From contig PLBP01000003.1 of assembly GCA_003135415.1 (NCBI GenBank), positions 1-35,433 of the forward strand: DNA of 35,433 bases, given 5' to 3'. Under the pieces are notes generated by a model. It did not search any database. It was given only the letters and a program-made list of their open reading frames with translations, and was not told the DNA's origin. Made by a program: the position numbers and the translations under genes. Positions 7,205 through 16,070 of the stretch are shown piece by piece. The number at the start of each line of letters is the position of its first letter. The first letter of the stretch is position 1. Origin of the DNA: Hyphomicrobiales bacterium (GTDB taxonomy: Bacteria > Pseudomonadota > Alphaproteobacteria > Rhizobiales > Xanthobacteraceae).

Positions 7205-7702
7205 CTAAGTATTTGCAGTCAGCCAAAGTATGATGCCGATTATCGCGTTTGTGAATTGATTGATGATTTGCGAAATGAAATCCAGGTTGAGACCGAATTG
7301 GGCTCCAAGCAGCGGCAGAAAGAACAGCAGACCGATGAGGACCAGTAGACCATAAGGCTCTACGCGAGAAAGTGGAACAGCCAACGCATTTGGAAGCAAT
7401 CCGACAGCAATACGACCTCCGTCGAGCGGTGGGATCGGCAGCAGATTGAAGACCGCCAAGAGAACATTTATCAAAAGCGCGTTCTTGAGATTTTCAGCCA
7501 GCCATTGGGCGACCGTAGCAGGTGCATAGCCTGTGAAATGAAACGCAAGCGCAGCGAGCGTCGCCAAAAGCAAGTTCATGCCCGGTCCGGCTGCGGCGAC
7601 CAAAACCGTGTCACGGATATGGTAGCGTCGCGGCTGGGAAGGGGCTGAGAGGTGGGCGGATTTGGCCATATGGAGGCAACGATGACCGATAGTAAGGATC
7701 AA
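7205..7702 (-). pseudogene. Site-2 protease (M50 family), N-terminally truncated
   Basis: From about residue 24 the frame matches site-2 proteases of the M50 family: PRRYHIRDTVLVAAAGPGMN, then LINVLLAVFNLLPIPPLDGG containing the N-P-DGG zinc-ligand element, followed by the LSRVEPYGLLVLIGLLFFLP helix. The first part, with the catalytic HExxH and the first transmembrane helices, is absent, and the 20-odd residues before PRRY are unrelated. The zinc site cannot form, so the product should be inactive. The break point is around 7635-7660, immediately at the start of the orphan plus-strand gene at 7682, suggesting that the arrival of that gene truncated the protease. Confidence 0.75.
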
Positions 7703-8239
7703 GCAGATAAAAAGCGTTTGGTGAAAGCAGCAAAAGAGCTTACGGCAGAACTACGCAAGCAAGATCTTCCGAAAGCGATTGATTGGGTAAAAACCAAGCT
7801 TCTTCCTACAGACTCAAATGGCTGGTTTATTGTTATTGCCAAATGGAGTGGTTATCCCAGGCTCGAACTCTGGTTCGACAAATATTTAGATATTAGCAGC
7901 AGACACTTTTGGTTTGGTTTTGTTGCCGAGGGTGGGAAGACTCATTCAATCAAATCTCTAGTTGATGCAATGCCGACGAAGCTTCAGCCCAGGATATTGT
8001 TGACCAGCGATAGTTATGAACGAAAGAAAGTCTTGGGAAGCAAAAATAAGCATGTTGACGTCATAATGGAGAAGCATCGCCCCTCGACCCAAGATATACG
8101 CCATCCAATCAAGGAGATTTACAAAGGTGAGGAGCAATTCTTTGGAATGTATGATGATCGAACAGACTTTGACGTAAATCGAGCCGCTACTTTTATTTGC
8201 GATGTTATCAACACAATTTCGGATTTTCAGGCCGACTAG
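7682..8239 (+). CDS. Orphan hypothetical protein, AT-richer than neighbours
   Basis: A 185-residue soluble protein, start at the ATG at 7682 with GGAGG six bases upstream. The N-terminus is a lysine-rich helix (DSKDQADKKRLVKAAKELTA); the middle, NGWFIVIAKWSGYPRLELWF followed by RHFWFGFVAEGG, looks like a compact alpha/beta domain rich in aromatic residues; the C-terminus is helical. I recognise no family and no catalytic motif. Base composition is visibly more AT-rich than the genes around it. It abuts a truncated protease gene and has a repeat fragment at its 3' side, which together suggest recent acquisition. Confidence 0.7.
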   Translation: MTDSKDQADKKRLVKAAKELTAELRKQDLPKAIDWVKTKLLPTDSNGWFIVIAKWSGYPRLELWFDKYLDISSRHFWFGFVAEGGKTHSIKSLVDAMPTKLQPRILLTSDSYERKKVLGSKNKHVDVIMEKHRPSTQDIRHPIKEIYKGEEQFFGMYDDRTDFDVNRAATFICDVINTISDFQAD

Positions 8240-8851
8240 TCGTAGTGCGGCATGTCCGCCTTGAGAGGGATCCGGGCTTGGCCCTCGCGCGGAAGAAAGG
8301 AGACAACTTTTGTTGCTAGGTTTGCAAAGCGAATTATCGCGATCCTTACAAAAATCTACATCAAAAGGTTATGGAGGCGCATCACATAGTTCCCTTAAAT
8401 AAACTTCGCAGGCCGAGAATTAACCGGGTCAGGGATCTCAGTAGTACGGCTGGTGTAATTCCTGTGTAATGCTGCACCAATTCCCTTAGAAAATCCTAGA
8501 ATTTAAGAGAACGACCAACGTTGCTGTTTCCTTGAAAATATAACGGTTTCGACCGTTATGGATGCTGCGAGAATGCAACCAGCACTGACTGAAAATCACG
8601 GCGTGATACTGTCCGTGTGCTGCTGGTATTTTCGTTGGTTCTGAGCCATTCGGTCGAACAAGAATGTTCTACTTTTCAAAAAGATGCTCGCCGAATTGGG
8701 CTCCGCCCCAAGACGCACCATCGGCGATATGCTCGCACTCGCTGATTGACGTTGCTTTCTCATCCCATCAGCCATGACCGAGTGAGTTCACGCGAGCGCC
8801 ACAATTGCGAAACCCTTGGACTTGGGCTGAAGAGATAACTATTCTTTTCGG
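8240..8851. other. Long gap upstream of the protease/caspase island
   Basis: 612 bases without a supported gene. It begins with a fragment of the intergenic repeat (CATGTCCGCC at 8251-8260), contains a perfect palindromic hairpin at 8540-8559, and ends about 20 bases after a weak GAAGAGA that could serve the first island gene. No RNA gene or mobile element terminus is evident. The island promoter must lie here or immediately within the first gene, but I cannot place it. Confidence 0.6.
8540..8559. promoter_or_regulatory. Perfect inverted repeat with TTCG loop
   Basis: Arms ATAACGGT and ACCGTTAT are perfect complements separated by TTCG. No T-run follows on either strand, so it is not an ordinary intrinsic terminator. 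It could be a dimeric repressor operator or an RNA hairpin in the leader of the island transcript; it lies about 290 bases upstream of the first island gene. Confidence 0.4.
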
Positions 8852-11761
8852 ATGGGGAATTTACGCATTTTCTGCACGCTGGTGTTCGCTGTCTTCTGGT
8901 CTAGCCCATCGTTGGGCCAGGGGTCGGTGCCGCCGCCCACCGAGCCTTTTCTTCGCATCGACGCCAATATGCACACGGCGGCGATCCGGCGCGTCGCCGC
9001 CGATCGAAATTGTTCGCTGTTGGCCACGGCTTCAGAAGACAAAACGGTTCGGTTGTGGCGAGCATCTGACGGAAAATTTATTCGAACGCTCCGTCCACCA
9101 ATCGGGAGGCTGAACAACGAGGGGAAAGTTTACGCGATTGCCATGGCGCCCGATGGTAAGTGGCTCGCGGCCGGCGGATTTAGCCGCACCGGAGGAGATC
9201 ACTGGATCTACATTTTTGATGTTGAGTCGGGCGCGATCGCAACACGGTTAGGTCGATTCAGTCAGATCATCGAACAAATCGTTATTTCGACGGACGGGCG
9301 ATTTCTTGCCGCGACGTTTCGTAACGGCCTTGGCGTGCGCATTTGGGAGCGAAAAGACTCAGGTTTTACGAATTGGCAGCCTGTTGGACAGGACAGCAAT
9401 TACGATGGCAAGAGCGCGTTCGGCGCGACATTCGGCCAATCCGGCATATTGTATACGGTTTCCTACGATCACAAGATCAGACGCTATGCGCCGGGTTCGT
9501 GGAGTTCACCGAAGATTGCCACCACGCGAAGCGGCGGTCTTCCTTATTCGATCGCGGTTAGGCCGAAAGGCGATCTTCTGGCCGTAGGATTTTCCGATGC
9601 GAGAGTCGTCGATCTGTATGACTCCACCACACTTACATGGCGTTCCGCCGTCAAGGCGGGTGAAGCCGGTGAGGGCGGTCTAGAGGCCGTTGCCTGGTCG
9701 TTGGCGGGTGATCGTCTCTATGCCGCCGGCGCGAATGAGAAGCTCGGAAATCATGTCATCCGCGTCTGGGAAAATATAGACGGAGACGCGCCGCGAGAGA
9801 TCAAAGGCCCCACGGACGCGGTTTTTCAGCTCGTGCCGTGTGGCGAGAATATCGCCGTGGCAGCCGCAGACCCTGCCTTCGGTCTTCTCGATGGAACTTC
9901 GAAACTATGGCGAGGTCGCGAAGGCGCCGACATGCGCGGCAAACTGGGCGATAACTTTACGGTTTCCGCCGATGGCTTACGTGTCAGATTTGGATTGAAG
10001 CGCGCCGGTGGAGAACCGGTGCTTTTTGATCTCGCGGAGCAAAAGCTCGTCGACTCGCCGTCGCCATCAGCCGACCTCACAATCGCAGACATCACCAGTC
10101 TGCCGGTCGCGGGATGGGGAGGATCAGATAACCGTCGACCCAGAATCGGTTCTGTTGCCCTTGAGATAGAAAATCTCGAGCGCGCGCTGTCTCTTGCTAT
10201 CTCGCCCGATAAGCAGACATTCGTTCTCGGCGGCGACAATTACATTAGAGCCTTCACAGAGGACGGCACTCTAATCTGGCGCCAGCAAGCTCCAGGCACA
10301 ATCTGGGGCGTCAATATCAGCCAGAACGGTAAGGTTGTTGTTGCGGCCAGCGGCGATGGCTCCCTTCGCTGGTACGGGCTGGAAAAGGGCGATCCGTTGC
10401 TTTCGTTGTTCGTCGATGCCGACAGCAAGCGCTGGGTGGCTTGGACGCAAGGAGGTTATTTCATGTCGTCGGCTGGCGGCGACAACTTAGTGGGTTGGCA
10501 TGTGAATCGCGCTTCCGATCAAGCCGCCGATTTCTTCCCGATCTCAAGATTTCGCGACATGTTTTATCGACCCGACGTTGTCAAGGACGTTCTCGCGACT
10601 CTTGACCATCCGGCGGTCGAGCCAGGCAGGCAACCTAACCGCGAAGGCCTATTGGAGAATCTGCCTCCCGTGGTCCGGATGGTCTCGCCTGTCGACGGCG
10701 CGGCCGTTTCAATCGACGAAGTGACCGTGGAATTCATGCTTCGATCGCCATCAGGGCGGCAGATTCAACGCGTATTTGCATTGGTGGAAGGCCGGCCTGT
10801 GGAGGGAGCGGCGCTAACGGGCAAGATCGAAAGCGGCAAGGACGAGGTTCTGGCCAAGCTCAAAATCAAAATACCGCCACGAGACGTGAGCATTTCAATT
10901 ATTGCGGAAACGGATCGCCCCAGCGTGCCGGACCACGTCGAGCTGAAATGGTCCGGTGCTGTTTCATCGTCGACGCTTCAGCCAAAACTCTACGCGTTGA
11001 TCGTCGGCGTGGGGGACTACGCAAACAAAGCCTTTTCACTGGGTGACTTCCCGGCCAACGACGCGGACGATTTTGCAAAACAACTGAAGTCGCAAGAAGG
11101 AGAGGGGCGCGCGTTCGCGGCCGTCAATATATTCAATGCGGCGCCCCTCAAAGATCGCCAAGCGACCCAGGAAAATATCGTCAAGGGTCTCGAATGGCTC
11201 GCCTTGAACGCGAAGGACTCTGAAAGCGACATCGCGCTGATGTATTTTTCGGGTCACGGGGCTTCGACTGCGGGAGGCGCATCCTACCTTCTGCCATTTG
11301 AATTCGATCCGGAGCACCCGATCCTGACGGGTATCGGAAAGGCACGGATCTTGGAGGTTCTTCGTCAAATTAATGGCAAAGTCATTTTCTTTGTCGATGC
11401 CTGTTACGGCGGTGCCGGTCTCGATATCGTTAGTCTTGGCGGTACGAAGGTTCGGAGGCTGGATACGAATGGCCTCGTTAGCGAATTCGCAGCGTCAGAA
11501 AATGGCATTACGGCTTTTGCTTCATCGTCCGGGATCGAACTCTCCTATCCGGCGCCGGATGGCCGTAACAGTGTTTTCACGCAAGCGGCGATCAAAGGAC
11601 TGCTAGGCCAAGCTGCTCACTTTGGTGACAAGGTTATAATGACGGATGACCTTTCGGCATGGCTGCGGCGGGAGGTACCGCGCCTCACAGGCAACAAGCA
11701 AACGCCGATTATGATTCCTTCGCCACTTGCTAAACCCGTGCCGCTTGCCGTGTTGCCATAA
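8852..11761 (+). CDS. Secreted WD40-propeller/caspase (peptidase C14) fusion
   Basis: A 969-residue protein with a Sec signal peptide (MGNLRIFCTLVFAVFWSS, cleavage near GQG). Residues about 40-545 form WD40-type propeller repeats (for example LLATASEDKTVRLWRASDGK). They end in a block reading WVAWTQGGYFMSS...GWHVNRASDQAADFFP...FRDMFYRPDVV, which is typical of bacterial WD40-caspase proteins. Residues about 620-705 look like an Ig-like linker. The caspase domain spans about 712-965: it opens LYALIVGVGDYA, has the catalytic His802 in YFSGHG and Cys851 in FVDACYGG. The Asp two before the Cys resembles metacaspases and orthocaspases, which cleave after Arg or Lys; basic specificity here is therefore an inference. 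It is the first gene of the island, 24 bases before the trypsin-type gene. The Shine-Dalgarno is weak. Confidence 0.9.
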   Translation: MGNLRIFCTLVFAVFWSSPSLGQGSVPPPTEPFLRIDANMHTAAIRRVAADRNCSLLATASEDKTVRLWRASDGKFIRTLRPPIGRLNNEGKVYAIAMAPDGKWLAAGGFSRTGGDHWIYIFDVESGAIATRLGRFSQIIEQIVISTDGRFLAATFRNGLGVRIWERKDSGFTNWQPVGQDSNYDGKSAFGATFGQSGILYTVSYDHKIRRYAPGSWSSPKIATTRSGGLPYSIAVRPKGDLLAVGFSDARVVDLYDSTTLTWRSAVKAGEAGEGGLEAVAWSLAGDRLYAAGANEKLGNHVIRVWENIDGDAPREIKGPTDAVFQLVPCGENIAVAAADPAFGLLDGTSKLWRGREGADMRGKLGDNFTVSADGLRVRFGLKRAGGEPVLFDLAEQKLVDSPSPSADLTIADITSLPVAGWGGSDNRRPRIGSVALEIENLERALSLAISPDKQTFVLGGDNYIRAFTEDGTLIWRQQAPGTIWGVNISQNGKVVVAASGDGSLRWYGLEKGDPLLSLFVDADSKRWVAWTQGGYFMSSAGGDNLVGWHVNRASDQAADFFPISRFRDMFYRPDVVKDVLATLDHPAVEPGRQPNREGLLENLPPVVRMVSPVDGAAVSIDEVTVEFMLRSPSGRQIQRVFALVEGRPVEGAALTGKIESGKDEVLAKLKIKIPPRDVSISIIAETDRPSVPDHVELKWSGAVSSSTLQPKLYALIVGVGDYANKAFSLGDFPANDADDFAKQLKSQEGEGRAFAAVNIFNAAPLKDRQATQENIVKGLEWLALNAKDSESDIALMYFSGHGASTAGGASYLLPFEFDPEHPILTGIGKARILEVLRQINGKVIFFVDACYGGAGLDIVSLGGTKVRRLDTNGLVSEFAASENGITAFASSSGIELSYPAPDGRNSVFTQAAIKGLLGQAAHFGDKVIMTDDLSAWLRREVPRLTGNKQTPIMIPSPLAKPVPLAVLP

Positions 11762-11785
11762 GGAATGGTCTAGGCTGCGATTGCA

Positions 11786-12892
11786 ATGAAACGTTCCTGT
11801 AGTTCCTGGTTTCACGGCAACGACCCGGCGAGATCTTTTTTTCGGCCTTGGATTGCTGGCACCGGTCTCTGCTTGTTGGGCCTCCTGAACGGCCCATGCG
11901 CGGCCTCAGGACAGGAGTTACCGGCAGATGTCGCCAATGAATCGGCAAAGTCGTACCCGGCCAGCATTGTCAAGGATGCGAAGGGAAAACAGCCGGCTGA
12001 ATTGCCGACTCAATCCAAAGTGGTTGGGGGAAAGAGCGCGCATGCCGGACAGTTTAAATGGCAGGTTGGCATCATTCGATCCGAGGCGCCTGTCGAAGAG
12101 CCTTTTGACGGTTTTTTCTGTGGCGGCAGTCTGATTGGATGGCACTGGGTTCTCACGGCCGCGCACTGCACTTATGAAAACAACCCGCAAGGCAAAGGCC
12201 TGCCGCCAATCGAACTCGATCCTGCCGCGATTAACATCTATTTGGGGTCATATAATTTCTCTGGCGGCCAGCGTGTGGCCGTTAAGCGGATCATTCGACA
12301 CGAAGGGTATAGCCGCAAATCTGACGACAATGATCTTGCGCTGATCGAGCTGGACGAAGAGCCATCTGACAAGTCTACGCTGGAGCTTTTGCGCCTCATA
12401 CGAGCTGGAAACGAAGCTCCTATTCAATCAGGAAAACGCGCTACGGTGTTGGGCTGGGGGTCAACCGTTCAAGGCGTCGTCCCCGCGTTGATGCGTGAAG
12501 CTGTCCAAACACTTCAATACGCCGACGATTTGCAATTTAAGGATTCGGACCTCTGCAATGAATATTACATTCGCGACCGGCGCGCAGCGATTACGACTTT
12601 CCTCAAGAAAAAAGGAGAAAGCGACGAACGGATCAGACAATCACTGGACGAATGGTATCCGCCCGGAAAGCGGCTCATCACGGAAAACATGGTTTGCGCC
12701 GGCACGAACAACGGTTCGAAAGATTCGTGTTTTGGCGACAGCGGAGGGCCGCTGATTGTCTATAGCGGCGGCCCTGTCCAGGCGGGGATTGTGTCCTGGG
12801 GGCCGGGGAATGGCTGCGGGCTAACAAATTTGTTCGGGGTTTACGTGCGTGTGTCGCAATACCTGGATTGGATTTCGAGCAAAATGAAATGA
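11786..12892 (+). CDS. Trypsin-type serine protease (S1A), zymogen-like
   Basis: A 368-residue exported protease with a signal-like hydrophobic stretch near residues 24-38, followed by a propeptide to Lys78. The mature domain would start at VVGGKSAHAGQFKWQVG after cleavage of Lys78-Val79, the classical zymogen activation site. The triad is His127 (LTAAHC), Asp183 (DNDLAL) and Ser319 (CFGDSGGP). Asp313, six residues before the serine, is at the chymotrypsin-189 position that gives trypsin its Arg/Lys specificity, and VSWGPGNGCG supplies the usual substrate strand. An insertion of about 40 residues (near 250-290) lies before the active-site serine. The propeptide site is basic, so it could be cut by itself or by the neighbouring caspase; that link is inference. 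Confidence 0.92.
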   Translation: MKRSCSSWFHGNDPARSFFRPWIAGTGLCLLGLLNGPCAASGQELPADVANESAKSYPASIVKDAKGKQPAELPTQSKVVGGKSAHAGQFKWQVGIIRSEAPVEEPFDGFFCGGSLIGWHWVLTAAHCTYENNPQGKGLPPIELDPAAINIYLGSYNFSGGQRVAVKRIIRHEGYSRKSDDNDLALIELDEEPSDKSTLELLRLIRAGNEAPIQSGKRATVLGWGSTVQGVVPALMREAVQTLQYADDLQFKDSDLCNEYYIRDRRAAITTFLKKKGESDERIRQSLDEWYPPGKRLITENMVCAGTNNGSKDSCFGDSGGPLIVYSGGPVQAGIVSWGPGNGCGLTNLFGVYVRVSQYLDWISSKMK

Positions 12893-12926
12893 CTGGCAAA
12901 GTCGTCAACTGTGTGATCCAGAGAAA

Positions 12927-14021
12927 ATGAAAGCCGCCAAATCGGCATTTGTTCGATTCATGTATGCGTTGCCGCTAATCGCGACCCTGTGCACGCGGCA
13001 AGCCGTTGCCGAATCGAATTACGCTGATATCGCGCGCTACCTTGCCGGCATTCCGCCCACAAGTCCTTCTGCACTCGGAGAGTTGACCGACACGCCTGAA
13101 TGGAAAGTGCATGCGAAGTATCTGGGTGCCCGTTGGGCGCAGCTCGAACAAATTCAGTTAGCGAAAGTACGAAAATTCGCCGATCGAGAGCTTGGTGCTC
13201 GTCAACCGGTGGTCAGTTACATGTTCGGCGGACCAGATTTTGCATACATCAATGCATTTTTTCCCGCCGCCACGACCTATATCTTGAGCGGGCTCGAGCC
13301 GGTCTTGGACATTCCGGATCCCGCGAGTCTGACGCCGATCGAACGAACGAATCTCCTTTTCGAAGTGCGAGCATCGACACGCACTTTTTTTGAAAAGGGT
13401 TTTTTTCGGACAGAAGACATGCACTCACCGGGGTTTCCCGGCGTCGTCCAGCTACTTTCCATGATAATCGCTCGGTCCGAGGGTGAGATACTTTCGCTAG
13501 ATCGCGTTTATCTCGATTCGGAGGGCAAGCTTACAAATGTGCTGGACGAATCGCGTAAATTGTTCGGTGCTCGCATCCGTTTTACGATTCACGATCAACC
13601 TCCCCAAGAGGTGTTCTATTTCAGCGTTGACCTGTCCAATAAATCGATAGTCGAAACGGGCTTTCTAAAATTCTGCGCGGCGATGGGATCGGCCGATGCC
13701 TTCGTCAAAAGCGCTTCGTATCTCCCGCACGAAGGCGATTTTTCAGTTGTCCGGGACTTCATACTCGAGCATTCGCAAATCGTCGTGCAGGACGATTCGG
13801 GCATTCCGCTCAGGAATTTTTCGAAAGGTACATGGGATGTTCGGGTCTTTGGTCATTACCGAGCGCCCATTGGACCGATGAGTAAGTATTATCAACCGGA
13901 TCTGGAGACTGAGGCGAACGGCACGAAGCGCATTCCGGTCGATTTCAAGATCGGATACGCTGGCTCGGCTCGGGACTCCATCTTGCTGGTAGGAAGGCGA
14001 AAACAGGTAGGAAAACAATGA
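12927..14021 (+). CDS. Secreted protein of unknown function
   Basis: A 364-residue protein with a Sec signal peptide (hydrophobic FMYALPLIATLCTRQAVAES, cleavage near AVA-ES). The mature part begins with a helical segment YADIARYLAGIPPTSPSAL and carries VSYMFGGPDFAYINAFFPAA followed by TTYILSGLEPV. The pattern GGPDF.Y.N.FFP.ATTY.L.GLEP is one I associate with a family of secreted hypothetical proteins in several phyla, but I know no function for it. No catalytic motif is apparent. Its stop codon overlaps the next gene's ATG (ATGA), so the two are translationally coupled. Confidence 0.75.
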   Translation: MKAAKSAFVRFMYALPLIATLCTRQAVAESNYADIARYLAGIPPTSPSALGELTDTPEWKVHAKYLGARWAQLEQIQLAKVRKFADRELGARQPVVSYMFGGPDFAYINAFFPAATTYILSGLEPVLDIPDPASLTPIERTNLLFEVRASTRTFFEKGFFRTEDMHSPGFPGVVQLLSMIIARSEGEILSLDRVYLDSEGKLTNVLDESRKLFGARIRFTIHDQPPQEVFYFSVDLSNKSIVETGFLKFCAAMGSADAFVKSASYLPHEGDFSVVRDFILEHSQIVVQDDSGIPLRNFSKGTWDVRVFGHYRAPIGPMSKYYQPDLETEANGTKRIPVDFKIGYAGSARDSILLVGRRKQVGKQ

Positions 14022-16030
14022 TTTGCGGTTCGAGGCCCAACGGATCGTCTTGCCCTAACGAGTTCTGGGGTGGCCGCCTAAAACGCGGAGGATCCTGTGC
14101 GATCGTGATTGTGACGACATGCATTCTATTTGTCGGCGTCGGTCGTTTTATTTCACCGGCATCGGCGTCTATGGGCAATTGCGCATTGCAGTTGCGGGAG
14201 TTTGGAGGCGTCAACGGCATGCCTAATGTTCGTGAGTACGCATGTCAGGTCGATCCTGCTGCGGGTTCGCCCGACATTCGAGTGACCTTTGCCAGATTGA
14301 ACGAAGTTCTTGCGGCCAATCTGGCTATGGGCGAGCCGATACCAGAGATCGACAATCTGCTTGGCGCTGGCGGTCTCGTGGAAAACGATGTTCTCGCTGC
14401 ATTGAAGCCGCTTGTTCGCCAATTCGCACGTAAGGTCGTTGAGCAAGTCGAGAACGTGACCTTCGCGATCAACGTCAAAGCTCCCGTCGACAATGAAACA
14501 CCGGCATGGAGGTCGATGGAGCTGCCGGCGTCTGAACAGTCTTTCGGCAAACTGCGTCAACTGTGGTCGTTGTCGAAGCCTTTTGGCCGCGATCAATCAG
14601 ACAGCTATTCGATTTCTATTATTGACGCAGATAACGCAATTGCGAAGACAAGCCGCTGGCCTGAAAAATTCAAACAATTCTACACCTGCCGTCACAACGC
14701 CATTCTTTGTACAAGGCTTTGGAATTATGCCGAACTGGCCGATCTCGATAAAATGGAGCGCGACACAAAAGCCGAAGATGAGCGGGCGATGAAAGAGCTG
14801 GGTGCGACGGCATCTCCCAACAATGCCGTTACGGATTCTCGAGATTCGACGGAATGGGATTCTTCGCCTGATTATCAGCGGCACTTCGCTTTATTCCGCT
14901 ATCTGGGCAAGGAAGGATTGCCAAAAGAGTTCATCGTAGTGGATCGTGGTTATGGTGAGGATGGATGCGGGGGTGATTCGCCGACATTTGGCTACCGTGT
15001 TCGCGCACTCGCACTTGACGTTGCCATTATTGAAAACACTTCACCTGAATCTGTACGTCTCGTCGATTTGATTGGGTCGATTAAGCCGGGCCTCAAACTG
15101 CGTAATCTGGACGCCGAGAAAACCGTGTCCGCAGCCGCGACACCGCTCCAGCAAAAAGAAGTGATCATCCCCGCCAAGGGTAAGGCCATCGTGCCTCTTC
15201 GGATTATTTTTCTCGACACGGGACTAGATTGGAGTTCCACGAATGGTTCTGTGTCAAAAAAGATGTTCGACACCATAAGGTCAAAGCCGGTTGGATCTAT
15301 TTTTACGCATGACTCGTGGGATTTCGATGGAAAGCACAAGACCACGATAAAGAAAGATCGTGACGATTTTCGCGCGCCAGAATTTCCATTGTCGAGCGAC
15401 TATGCCTTCGGACCGGAAATTTCCGTTTCCGGTCTACTTATTTCGAAGGGTCAGGCTGCCATTGGCGGCGAAAAGACCAATGAAGTTGCGCTGACTGATA
15501 AGTATCATTTGCTCGAGGGGGCAGATGAAGAGAAGGCAATGGTTGAGGAATCCACGCCCGTAACACAGCTTCGCTTGCATACAAGCTTCCGACCCCAGGG
15601 CTCGTGCCCGATTCTGTATTCTCTGAATGAAGGCGGAGAGTGGGTGCACCATGGCAAAGTCATCGACGCTGCGGACGGCGTTCGCAATGAGATGACGGCT
15701 GTCGTAGAAATCGGCTCGAATGCAACCCATTTCCGGCTTGCGGAGCAGGAACCGGAAGTCGCCTATATTCGCGATGTGCAGCTATGGCTCACGCTGTCCG
15801 ACGGCCGGCGAATAGCGGTTAGCCCGAACGCTGATCCATCCGGTAGTGCTAAACGGTCCCATATCACTATTCCGGCATACACCCACGTCGACTTCAAATT
15901 CGATATTCCCGAAATATATTCATCGATCGGCATCGTTCGAAGTGAACTCGCAGTCACCGGTTACTACCGCCGATATAGTTCGATACTCTCTTTCGCGCAG
16001 CCGCCAAGATCTCCAGAAGCCTTGCGTTAG
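14018..16030 (+). CDS. Large exported/anchored protein of unknown function
   Basis: A 670-residue protein starting at an ATG that overlaps the upstream stop by four bases. Residues about 27-51 form a hydrophobic segment (CAIVIVTTCILFVGVGRFIS then ASA), either an anchor or an uncleaved signal. The rest is predicted extracytoplasmic, probably mixed alpha/beta in the first half and beta-rich in the second (many short alternating hydrophobic stretches). It has several scattered cysteines and an EDGCGGDSP loop near residue 315, which superficially resembles a protease motif but lacks the G.SGG form. I recognise no family. Position between two proteases suggests a substrate, regulator or scaffold role, by context only. 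Confidence 0.7.
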   Translation: MICGSRPNGSSCPNEFWGGRLKRGGSCAIVIVTTCILFVGVGRFISPASASMGNCALQLREFGGVNGMPNVREYACQVDPAAGSPDIRVTFARLNEVLAANLAMGEPIPEIDNLLGAGGLVENDVLAALKPLVRQFARKVVEQVENVTFAINVKAPVDNETPAWRSMELPASEQSFGKLRQLWSLSKPFGRDQSDSYSISIIDADNAIAKTSRWPEKFKQFYTCRHNAILCTRLWNYAELADLDKMERDTKAEDERAMKELGATASPNNAVTDSRDSTEWDSSPDYQRHFALFRYLGKEGLPKEFIVVDRGYGEDGCGGDSPTFGYRVRALALDVAIIENTSPESVRLVDLIGSIKPGLKLRNLDAEKTVSAAATPLQQKEVIIPAKGKAIVPLRIIFLDTGLDWSSTNGSVSKKMFDTIRSKPVGSIFTHDSWDFDGKHKTTIKKDRDDFRAPEFPLSSDYAFGPEISVSGLLISKGQAAIGGEKTNEVALTDKYHLLEGADEEKAMVEESTPVTQLRLHTSFRPQGSCPILYSLNEGGEWVHHGKVIDAADGVRNEMTAVVEIGSNATHFRLAEQEPEVAYIRDVQLWLTLSDGRRIAVSPNADPSGSAKRSHITIPAYTHVDFKFDIPEIYSSIGIVRSELAVTGYYRRYSSILSFAQPPRSPEALR

Positions 16031-16070
16031 AAAATAAATCGACAAATCAGGTCGAGCAGAAACGCTCAGG

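Noticed and set aside
8645-8749. Short plus-strand frame ending MLAELGSAPRRTIGDMLALA in the gap before the island
   Set aside because: Thirty-four codons with no start signal at its beginning; looks protein-like at the end, but too short to support as a gene.
14018-16030. CGGDSP stretch in the 670-residue protein as a serine protease motif
   Set aside because: Lacks the GxSGG form and there is no matching His or Asp motif upstream.
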